Source: Mucilaginibacter sp. SJ | GTDB lineage: Bacteria; Bacteroidota; Bacteroidia; Sphingobacteriales; Sphingobacteriaceae | NCBI RefSeq assembly: GCF_028993635.1 | Contig: NZ_CP118631.1 | Location: 1,922,001-1,986,000 of the forward strand | Direction of reading: 5' to 3' | DNA: 64,000 nt | Shown here: piece by piece, positions 25,730-34,700 of the stretch | Layout: each line of letters starts with the position of its first letter | Position numbering within the stretch: the stretch's first letter is position 1 | The notes under the pieces: generated by a model | What the model was told of the DNA's origin: nothing | The model's input: the letters and a program-made list of their open reading frames with translations, nothing else | The model's database searches: none | Program-made: the position numbers and the translations under genes

Positions 25730-26713
25730 TTAGTTTAAATTGTTTAACAGATCTAATTGCTTCTTTGCATGGGCGGCCCATTCGCCGGGATCATGCAGCA
25801 GGTCTTCAAAAATCATCTTTGCCTTATCTCTCTGATTTAAATTAGCTAACGCTATGCCCAGGTATAGTTTTCCTTTTTTGTTTTCGGGATGTTGTTCAAG
25901 CAATAGTTCCAGGTGTGCAAACGCGGCGTCAAAACGGTTAAGCCCAAGGCAAAGCACTCCTGTATTTAGCCTTATCTCCTCGTTTTCGGGGTCATATTCC
26001 AGGATCCGCTCGTATTCTGCCGCCCCTTCATTTAACTGACCGCTTTGCAAATAAGCAACGGCCAGGTGGTTACGTACCGCAATATCCCCAGGAAACAGCA
26101 TCAAATACCTGATCAGGTACCCTGTAGCCGACGCATAGTTTTTTATCATTAATTGGGACAGACCCGCAGTTTGCAATGCCCTGCTGTTTTGCGGGTTTTC
26201 GGATAATACATAATCGGCCATTTCAAAAGCTTCATCATACCTCCCGGTTGAAAGATAAACCTGTGCCAGTCCCATCAATAAATTTAAACTTGTGGGGTTA
26301 AGCTCAACCGCTTTAAGCCAGCATGTTTCGGCGCTTTCCATATCTGCCGATAGCATATACAACTTAGCCAGTCCTTCCCAGGCCTCAAACTGATCGACCT
26401 TAAGCGTAATGGTTTGCCTAAAAGCGTTTAAAGCCTTATCATACTGGCCCAGCAAAACCTCGGTATTGGCCAGATTGAGCCATGCCGAAGCATTTTGATT
26501 ATCAATTTCTAAAGCGCGTTCAAAAAGCGGCCTCGCTTCGGCAAATTTGTTTTGTTGGTAAAACAACATGCCCCGGTTATTGAGCAGGGTAACATTGGGC
26601 TCATTTAAATCAGCCGCTTTTGCATAATAAGCCTCTGCAGCTTCAAAATTGCCGTTAAGCTGCTGTATAGCACCAAGGTTTATCAGTTCGGTTAGTTGGC
26701 TTCGGTTGCTCAT
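25730..26713 (-). CDS. TPR-repeat protein in the eCIS cluster
   Basis: A 327-aa protein made almost wholly of TPR units, from ELINLGAIQQLNGNFEAAEA to the end (for example NNRGMLFYQQNKFAEARPLF and AWLNLANTEVLLGQYDKALNAF), with about nine repeats. There is no signal peptide or membrane segment. It overlaps the upstream cargo gene by 4 bases (ATGA) and is followed within 7 bases by the second DUF4157 gene. It is therefore co-translated with the two DUF4157 proteins. A chaperone or scaffold that handles cargo is a reasonable inference, but nothing in the sequence proves it. Confidence 0.88.
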   Translation of the reverse strand: MSNRSQLTELINLGAIQQLNGNFEAAEAYYAKAADLNEPNVTLLNNRGMLFYQQNKFAEARPLFERALEIDNQNASAWLNLANTEVLLGQYDKALNAFRQTITLKVDQFEAWEGLAKLYMLSADMESAETCWLKAVELNPTSLNLLMGLAQVYLSTGRYDEAFEMADYVLSENPQNSRALQTAGLSQLMIKNYASATGYLIRYLMLFPGDIAVRNHLAVAYLQSGQLNEGAAEYERILEYDPENEEIRLNTGVLCLGLNRFDAAFAHLELLLEQHPENKKGKLYLGIALANLNQRDKAKMIFEDLLHDPGEWAAHAKKQLDLLNNLN

Positions 26714-29700
26714 AACATTTCTTCTTTTACTTTATCTGCTATACCACCTGCTATATCAGAAATGCTGATTTCAGGATAGGTAACTTTAATATCATCGGTT
26801 TTCACATCAAACGGTTCGCCATCTTTATAGTGGATTGGCAGCGAAACTTTAACCTGCAGATCCGGGCCATAACTAAATGACGCCAGGTTTTTAGTCCACT
26901 CTTTTGAAATATCTGTAACCAAAAGATCAAGTTCGGCTTTAATGAATGCGTTTACATCAAACGTAAACTTAGGGTGTACCTCGATCTCACCCAAAGCGTT
27001 AAACTCAAACCCGGTTGTGGGCGACCAGGCCAGGTCGGCAGCGGCACTTGCTTCTCCTTCAAGCCCTAAACCACCAACTATTTGGATGCCGCCTGTAACG
27101 CTGGCAGGCCCGATACTCAAGCCAATACCTAATGCGGCTTTTAATTTTAAACCAGCATGTGCAGGGATCACAAATTTTGCCCCACCGCTGATCCGGGTAT
27201 TTTCGGGATGTGAAGGATTAAATTCTATCTGTCCAAAAACGTCTTTGAGTTGTCCGGGGCCAACCGCTGCGTCAAAATCAAGGCCACCATCAATAGTAGC
27301 TACGATACCTATGCTCTTAGGACCAAGCGGGATGGCGAATATGGGGATCTGGATGGTTGGTACTTTGAACAGCTCTTTATTGATGCTCTTTTTAGGGAAA
27401 ACATCAACAGCCGAAGGCAGGTCCAAACGGCCAACAACTTCGATTTCACCGGCCGGAGTCACCCTTACACTTGCCGAAGCCTGTAGCCAATCTGTAACTT
27501 TGAGGGTTAATTTACCCGAGCCGTAGGCAGTAAACTTATCCCCTGCAGGGCCTGATGGCGTACCATCGGCAGCAATAGCACGGTTGGTGGCGCCTACCAT
27601 CACCTCACCTGATACCCTGTCGGCAGCGTAAGAGGCCTTACCTTCTATAGTCAGCGCGCCATCATCATAAGATATTGACAGTTCAGTATTGATTTTTGGT
27701 ATTTTGGGGATGGCTTTACCGTTGGCTTTAACGTGGTATATCTCATCCGGCCCGCGGGTAACCTCCACATTGCCACTGCCGCTTTGGATGCCCGGCATGT
27801 TTTCGTCAAGAACGAAGCTGCCACCAATAACCAACGTTTCGTTACCATAAGTAACATGGATCTCGGCACTTTTTATACCCTTAATATCCGGCTCGGCTGT
27901 TCCGGAAGCATTAAATATGTTGTTGGCATAATTTATATTGATGTGCGCCGATTTAAGACCTTTTATTTTACCGGCAGGAATGCCAATATCTCCCGAAGCG
28001 CTAAATTCTCCATTACGATAGGAGGCTTTTATTTGTGCCGGATTGAAGGTTTTTGAATCAAAATCAAAAGATCCCTCAAGCGCAAACTCTCCCGACGTGT
28101 TGGCCATAGCGCCAACTTTACCTTTACCCAGCTTCTTTATTTCAAAATTAGCTTCTCCCTTTATGCCGATTCCTGAGGTAGCTGCGTATACTTCAAGCGA
28201 AGTATTGGTGATTTTAAAAGGCGGTGGTACCTTGATCTCTCCCGAATTAAATACCTTACTTATTTTGATACCATCTTCATTAAAAATAATGTCGATAGCG
28301 GAACCTCCGATAATCGGAACATCGGTATTGATCTTGCCGAATCCTATCAAACCAGACTCACCGATATCTAACTCCGTTATTGTTATGGGGCTTAATCCCT
28401 TTGCCTTTAGCCCTGCACTTAAAGCCTGTTTTACAGCTACACCACTTAACCTACCGCCGTATATACCGGGCACTGGTTCAATTGGTTGTGTTGTGGATAT
28501 CCCCGCCACAAACGCGTTATCCATGAATACTTCAATAGTAGCAGATCCTTTTGAACCCGCACTGAGTATCGTGGCGTTGTCTTTATCTTCATAAGAAATC
28601 TTTCTTATTTTCAGATTAGCACCGTTTCGTTTTATATGCCCTACCTGAACATTAACATCTTTCTCGGTTGTTTTACCCGCTTCCGGGGCCCATTTAATAT
28701 TTTGTGTTGCTCCATATCTTTCGCTCGTGATCAGGGAAAGATTAGTGCTATCTATAAGTTTTGCTCTCGCTTTATCTGTATCTGAGAGAAATACCAATTT
28801 TTTGAGATGGTCGCCAGCCTCAATTTCACTTAACTCCCAGGCCTCTTTACCGCCGCTAATAGGCAAGCTCCCGTCAAGCGTTCCGGCAGTAATGGTATAT
28901 TTACTCATTACCTCGGCCGCACCCGGCTTGGTTTGTCCGTCGGGCATGGTGGTAATGGCATTCAATGCTGCTTCAACTTTTGAGGTGATCTCTGTATTGA
29001 TATTTGAACCAGACGACCTGTTTGCTGCGGCCTCAAGCATCCAAAGATTGGAGATGCCATCTTTTCCACCTAATTGTAACTCAACTTTGTGATCAACATC
29101 ATAGCCATTATTTATTTCATGACCTTTATCGTTCCAAAACGGGCGTGCAAAAGTAGTCTTGAGCTGGGTAATGGAGCCGGTAAAAAGGTGCTTCAGGTTA
29201 GTAAGTTTTTTTTCCGACTCAAGCGTCATGAAAAAATTGGAGGCGTTAGCCTCTTTGGGGATCTCGGCCGTTTTTTTATTATTGAAAACGGTATCAAAAC
29301 CAGCTCCTTTGGTTGCAGCGTCGTTCCAATCGGCAAGGTGTTTGCCCGACCTCTCAGTTTTTTTGAAAGAATAATTAGTTGTTGAGCCAGGCATAAGGCC
29401 AAGTTTTAAGCCTGGTATATTTATTTTAGGTACAAAAAGCGACTCCTTTGATGCTGTTGTATCAATCGGATTTTCGGCGGTAGCAACCTGACCTGCATTA
29501 CCCGATACATCGCCCTTAGTTGGTTTACGCTGTATTTTCTTTTTTACTCCACTCCCCTGTTGAACCGTGTGAGTCACTTCATGCGCCAGCAGGTGCTGCC
29601 CGGCCTGGCTCTGCGGATCATATTTACCCGCACCAAAATAAATATCATTACCGTGGGTAAACGCCTGCGCCTGTAAATCGTTACTTAAACCGGCGGCTTC

Positions 29701-30288
29701 GCTGTTGTTATGGATGCGTACCCCACTCAAATCCGTGCCCATTGCTCCTTCCATTTCCTCGCGGGTATTGGAGGGCAATGGTTCGCCGCCGCCTTTGCTG
29801 CTTTCGATCTTTTGCTGGGTTTGCGAAGATACTTCAGGTGCGGCTGACTGACTGCTGCGTTTCAATGTATTCCCTTCGTTGGGGTCGCCGTCACTTTCAA
29901 AAATGGGGCGACGTTGTAATTCTTTGTCAGCACCATTCTGCTCTTTTTCCTGTTTATCTTCCTTTTTATCTTCTTTCTTTTGTACGGCAGAGGTAGTGGC
30001 AGGAGCAGTAGTAGAAGCAGTCGCAGCGTTAACTGTGGTTTTAGGCTGATTAATATGCTGAACAACTTTATCTGCCACCTGGTCGGCCTGCCGTTCAAAA
30101 TGATCGCCGGGTTCATTCACCGTCATTTTACGTTGAACCTTATTACCCTCAAAAAAAGAGGATTCCGGCACACGTTCTATATCATGAGCAGCCGAGAAAA
30201 ACGGATCTTTCCCTGCCGCCTGCCTGTTTGCAGGCTGGTTCTGTTTGGTGTTTGCCGGTGCTGCCTTTTGAGGTGTTTTCATTGCCAT
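26710..30288 (-). CDS. DUF4157 (eCIS core) plus HNH-type protein, 1192 aa; candidate injected cargo
   Basis: A large multidomain protein. Residues 1-80 hold the shared block (DPFFSAAHDIERVPESSFF; DHFERQADQVADKV). A linker with QKK/QRR motifs follows. The DUF4157 domain spans about 161-245, with AQAFTHGNDIYF and AHEVTHTVQQ (zinc motif HEVTH at 236-240). Near residues 385-435 is an HNH-like nuclease core, YDVDHKVELQLGG then NLWMLEAAANRSSGS. From about 600 to 1000 are beta-rich, Gly-containing repeats (SASGDIGIPAGKIKGLKSAH type). The end is rich in hydrophobic beta strands and finishes with a helix (GGIADKVKEEML). No signal peptide, fitting delivery by a contractile system. The HNH may be the toxic domain. 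The gene overlaps the tape-measure gene by 10 bases. Confidence 0.82.
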   Translation of the reverse strand: MAMKTPQKAAPANTKQNQPANRQAAGKDPFFSAAHDIERVPESSFFEGNKVQRKMTVNEPGDHFERQADQVADKVVQHINQPKTTVNAATASTTAPATTSAVQKKEDKKEDKQEKEQNGADKELQRRPIFESDGDPNEGNTLKRSSQSAAPEVSSQTQQKIESSKGGGEPLPSNTREEMEGAMGTDLSGVRIHNNSEAAGLSNDLQAQAFTHGNDIYFGAGKYDPQSQAGQHLLAHEVTHTVQQGSGVKKKIQRKPTKGDVSGNAGQVATAENPIDTTASKESLFVPKINIPGLKLGLMPGSTTNYSFKKTERSGKHLADWNDAATKGAGFDTVFNNKKTAEIPKEANASNFFMTLESEKKLTNLKHLFTGSITQLKTTFARPFWNDKGHEINNGYDVDHKVELQLGGKDGISNLWMLEAAANRSSGSNINTEITSKVEAALNAITTMPDGQTKPGAAEVMSKYTITAGTLDGSLPISGGKEAWELSEIEAGDHLKKLVFLSDTDKARAKLIDSTNLSLITSERYGATQNIKWAPEAGKTTEKDVNVQVGHIKRNGANLKIRKISYEDKDNATILSAGSKGSATIEVFMDNAFVAGISTTQPIEPVPGIYGGRLSGVAVKQALSAGLKAKGLSPITITELDIGESGLIGFGKINTDVPIIGGSAIDIIFNEDGIKISKVFNSGEIKVPPPFKITNTSLEVYAATSGIGIKGEANFEIKKLGKGKVGAMANTSGEFALEGSFDFDSKTFNPAQIKASYRNGEFSASGDIGIPAGKIKGLKSAHININYANNIFNASGTAEPDIKGIKSAEIHVTYGNETLVIGGSFVLDENMPGIQSGSGNVEVTRGPDEIYHVKANGKAIPKIPKINTELSISYDDGALTIEGKASYAADRVSGEVMVGATNRAIAADGTPSGPAGDKFTAYGSGKLTLKVTDWLQASASVRVTPAGEIEVVGRLDLPSAVDVFPKKSINKELFKVPTIQIPIFAIPLGPKSIGIVATIDGGLDFDAAVGPGQLKDVFGQIEFNPSHPENTRISGGAKFVIPAHAGLKLKAALGIGLSIGPASVTGGIQIVGGLGLEGEASAAADLAWSPTTGFEFNALGEIEVHPKFTFDVNAFIKAELDLLVTDISKEWTKNLASFSYGPDLQVKVSLPIHYKDGEPFDVKTDDIKVTYPEISISDIAGGIADKVKEEML

Positions 30289-31766
30289 TCCACATAAAAA
30301 GGTTCATTCATCCAGGGCAGTTTAATTACGCCAATGCCCCATGGCAATGATGAAAGCAGGATATCCAGGTCCATCCGCTCCACAATAAGGCGGGCAGGCT
30401 GTTCTGTTTCAATCAGTTTCCCCTTGCGCATTAGAAATGCTTCGCGCAAGCCGCCAGGCGATGTGTTTTTTAATGCTTTCCAATATTTTATTACTGTCCG
30501 GAGCATATTGTCGCCTTCGTCAAGCATACGCTGTGGTATTTCAACTTCACGTTCCAATGGCTCGTCAAGTGGCCACCGGCATAAAAACTTTTCAAAATAA
30601 AGGTCATATTCAAAGGCATTCACATTACCGGTACCTAAATAGTGCAGCAGGTGAACGGCCAGTTGCCTTGCGGGCAGATCAACAAAATCGTTATCCTGCA
30701 ACAAGCCAAAATCTTTAAAGAAATACTCCAAAAACGGGTGCAGGATCACCAAACCGGCCTGAGTTACATAAGTTCCGGCAATTTCTTCTTCTTTTTTCAA
30801 GCTTGTTTCCGGAGTATTATCGGGCGTGGTTGTGGGTTTATTACTTTGCAGCAGCGATTTATTTTCTGTTGATTGGATAACTGTTTCGGCTATTTGAATG
30901 AGGCTCATCGCAGAAATTGAAACAGAAGCTTTTAACTCTCCGGTTATTAAAGCGGTTAGCTTTTTCAGGATTGCACTATCACCAGCAAATTCACTATGGC
31001 CTGTCCGCAGGTAAATCATCAGCAAGATCTTTTCAATGATCTGCCGCCTGGAGTCGCTATTAAATTCCGCCGGTAAAACCTCTTTAATGTTAGCGTGTAT
31101 GTTTGTTGCTGATTCACCAGTTATCAAACGCCTGATTTCTTCAACAACAGCGTCGACCTTTTTTTGAAATCCATAAGTCTCGGCCTGAAGTAAAACCATT
31201 GCCAGCTTTTTAATAAAAGCCATACCAAACTGGCTGAATAACCTGGCTGCCGCAAGAGCTGAGCTCTTAAAAAGATTGATAAGTTTTGATTGATAAGTTC
31301 GATCTTTTGTCAACAATTCTGACAGTTCACTTAACCAAACATTTTCCTGCTGCAGCCATTCTGTTGCAGCTACCGCATACCACGGAAGCCTGCCCGTGTT
31401 AAGGAAATAAACAAATACATTAAAAGCCTGCTGCTCTTCAGTAAGCAATGAATAGCTGATCTCGTTATCTGGCTCATCACCTACAGGTAATACGGCAGGA
31501 TTTAAAACCGGCTCAAGCGCCTTAGCCAGGCTTGCCTGCAATTGTTCAAATACATCTTCCATTTTACCCGTACCCAGATCAAGATCAATCTTATCTATCA
31601 AAACATGAGCAGGCAGATCCATATCATCCAGCAATTGCTCCAGTTTTTTGAGCAGGACCTGTTCAAAGTACCGCACGGCCTCGTCCTGCACCTTTTGGGC
31701 AGTGCTTCGGTGTGATACTTCTATATCAAGTACCAGCTTATGGATGATATGTGTGCTCCCTGCCAT
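30279..31766 (-). CDS. Contractile injection system tape-measure protein (Afp14-like)
   Basis: A 495-aa protein that begins with the family hallmark HIIHKLVLDIEV, then EAVRYFEQVLLKKLEQLLDD and HVLIDKIDLDLG. The body is mostly helical, with FVYFLNTGRLPWYA, another family segment, near residue 115, and QAGLVILHPFLEYFF near 340. The C-terminus ends GVIKLPWMNEPFYVEWQ, a typical end. The family corresponds to Afp14/Pvc14, which sets tube length. It is shorter than T4-phage tape measures. It lies between the 1418-aa PKD protein and the DUF4157-HNH cargo, in the usual late part of eCIS clusters. Confidence 0.88.
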   Translation of the reverse strand: MAGSTHIIHKLVLDIEVSHRSTAQKVQDEAVRYFEQVLLKKLEQLLDDMDLPAHVLIDKIDLDLGTGKMEDVFEQLQASLAKALEPVLNPAVLPVGDEPDNEISYSLLTEEQQAFNVFVYFLNTGRLPWYAVAATEWLQQENVWLSELSELLTKDRTYQSKLINLFKSSALAAARLFSQFGMAFIKKLAMVLLQAETYGFQKKVDAVVEEIRRLITGESATNIHANIKEVLPAEFNSDSRRQIIEKILLMIYLRTGHSEFAGDSAILKKLTALITGELKASVSISAMSLIQIAETVIQSTENKSLLQSNKPTTTPDNTPETSLKKEEEIAGTYVTQAGLVILHPFLEYFFKDFGLLQDNDFVDLPARQLAVHLLHYLGTGNVNAFEYDLYFEKFLCRWPLDEPLEREVEIPQRMLDEGDNMLRTVIKYWKALKNTSPGGLREAFLMRKGKLIETEQPARLIVERMDLDILLSSLPWGIGVIKLPWMNEPFYVEWQ

Positions 31767-31775
31767 AGCTCAACA

Positions 31776-34700
31776 TTATTTAACAGTACCCGGATCGGTT
31801 GTACCCGGATCCTTTTTTATAACCCTTGGATCTATTTTGGGCGTCACAGCCGGATCTACCTTAGGTGTTAGCGTTGGGTTCGCTTTAATTGTCGATGTAT
31901 CTGCTTTCGGCGTCACGGTAGGTGCAGGAGTTACCGCCGGATCCACCTTAGGTGTAGCTGCCGGAGTTGCTGTCGTAGTTGTTTTAATCACAGTTGGGTC
32001 TGCCTTTGGCGTTACCGTTGGTGTTGGCGTTACCGAAGGTGTATCTTTAATTGTAACCACCGGCGGTTCAGTAGTACTTGTTGACGGCGTAGTAACTACC
32101 GGTGGAACTTTGGTAACTACCGGTGTAGTGGTTTCAGGCGGCAAATGGGTAAGCACAGGTGTGGTAGTTATAGGAGGTAAAGCAACGGGCGGCGTAGGTG
32201 TAAATACAGCACGGCATTTATCGAACTTGCCATTTACAGCTATCAGCGTAATAACCGTATTACGACCGCGCGGAAACTGGCGCATATCAAACACCTTTAC
32301 TGTGTTTACTTCATTGCTGGTAGTTCCATCATCAAATGTCCATGTAAACTTAAAGCTGCCCGGATTAGGTGTTTTATTTGTTAAAGTAACAGTGGCAGCA
32401 CCTTTTTCGTTATCCATAGTTACCTTATAGTCAAAAGAGGCCTGCGGATGCTCATGGATCATGAGCGTACAAGCAAGAACCGGTTTGCCGTTCACCATAA
32501 AGTCGTTGATACTGACATCATAAGGACCTTTGGATGGGTCAACAACCCATTGGCTCCCCAATAATTTAACTGCATCTCCCGCTATTTTTGAGGTGATAAT
32601 ACCGGTTGCAGGCTGTACAGTTGTAAAGTTTATATTGCCACCGTCCGAGCAAACTTCACTGGCGGCCAATTTCAGGTCTACCGGCTCTTCGGGGATTTGT
32701 ACAGTAAGCACAACCTGTTGGGTATCTGTACAATCATGGTTATTGGCAGATAAGGTGAAGGTAAGCTTGCCATCAGGGAATTTGGCACGAAGATCAGCGT
32801 ACTGGAAGGTAATGTTATCATCCGGCTTGGCCAAATTAGCATGTACCTGCCCGTCGGGCATAGTCCAGGTGTAAGCAAATGTATCGCCCGCTGCCTGGTT
32901 GGTTGTAGCCGTTAGCTGAATAAATACTGCAAACTGGGTTGTATCGCTTATGCTGGCCGCAGGTTTAACAGCCGGGTGTTTAAATACAGTGATAGTGCAA
33001 TCGGTTGGCTGATCATTTACAGTAAATTTAATCTGCTGACCAAATGTACCGTCTTTAACTTTAGTTGTATCAAAATAAGTTATCTCGGCTTTACTTACAA
33101 CCGTAGCCTCAAAACCAGCTGAAGCTTTGATAACACCATCAGCCGGACTAACTTTAAATTGCAGCAAGCCTTCATCTGAACATGCTACAGCCTTAGGCAA
33201 ACTGAGCCCTACCTGTGGCTTAGGCATGATAAATGCCACCGGCGGACAATCAGAGCAGCACATATACGGCAAACAAAAATCGGCAAATACGATATCGGCA
33301 GGCACATCGGGGTTTGCGGCTACGGCCCTTGATTTTCCCAGTTCGAGCGCCAAAGCCTGAGTTTTCTTGATCACCTCGGCTTCATTTGTCGGGGTATACT
33401 TACGTTTCGACCGGCGTTCATAATATTTTACAGCATCGGCAATATCGTCATAGTCGGTATTTTTGGCGATATAGGCCATCGCGTCGTTATCGCTTGCAAA
33501 ACCTTTTACAAACTGCTGTTCGCTTTCAAGCGCTTTTAACCTGTCTTCGAGCGGAGATTTAGTTGAAGGGGTGGTTGGACCGGGTGCAGCTACCGCGGTA
33601 GCATAAACCATTACAAAGGTACCACCCGCCGGCACACCCGCCAGGTGTTCTAACCCGGTATGATTGGCGGCGTAAGCCGAAAAGGTAAGCTGTTGCAGCA
33701 GCTTGGTTTTACGGTCCTGAATTTCCTTTAATATTACGGCAAGCGCCTGGCCTGCACAGCAATTTTCAGATAAGCGCCATAACTGCAGTTCATAATCATC
33801 TTCATACCCTTTGCGTACATAATCGCTTTTAGCAAAAATCTGGCGGCTTTTCTGAGCAGCCGACTTTACTTCATTGCAAAGTTCATCAAGGCGGGCTGTA
33901 AAATTATCAATGGTATCTTCGTCAATATCAACCAGCCTGTCGGGCAGCCACTGGCTTATGTTACGGGTACCGGCTATCATACGCACGGGGATATCAACTG
34001 CGATAGCTTGCTCGTATGAGCCTGTTGCCGAGGTATCCACAGTTTTGCCTGCAGCATCTGCATAGTCAGAAATACTGATGGCCCCGCCCTGCCTGCGGAT
34101 CTGATCTACATAGTAACCTATACTGCCTTGAGCAATATTGATATTATTGTCAACCGCGTCGATACCGCCGTCAATCACATATCTATCGGTGCTTTTATTG
34201 ATCGCAAATCCGCTGCTTATTTGCTCACGTGCAGTTGCCTGTACTTCGCCGGTATCCGCTGTTTTGGCAGCAGCCATTCGCATTTTAGGAGCACCTGCTT
34301 CTTCCTCATTGGCCAATTCCAGTTTCTGCTGTGCAGCCTGATACCGGATATCATTCGCCACCGCATAACCTGTTTTTGTATTAAAGCTTGAAAAAAACTT
34401 GCTTACATCACCATAAAGGCAATTCTGTTCGGCCTGGAAAGCTCTTAATGTGGCCTCCAGATCATTAAACTGGCAGGCATAATCATCTATATTGATATCG
34501 CTAAGCGTTACATCGCCCAAACGAATGGCAACCACATCAAATGGCAGGTTACTGTCCCTCCTGATCTTATCAACCGCCGCAATAGCGTCGGTATATTTTT
34601 TGCCGATATGCCCTTCAATCCTGAAAAAATTATTGGAGTCGATTGAATAGGCCAGCGGATTTACCACCATATCATTTGCGGGCGAATAAGCTCCGGCATT

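Noticed and set aside
26942..27526. Plus-strand 194-aa frame inside the 1192-aa DUF4157/HNH gene
   Set aside because: It is antisense to a long coherent coding region with no protein-family features of its own.
31648..32430. Plus-strand 260-aa frame across the Thr/Pro-rich tail of the PKD protein
   Set aside because: It is an antisense shadow created by the repeats; Gly/Val-rich repeated peptides are expected from the complement of TP/AP repeats.
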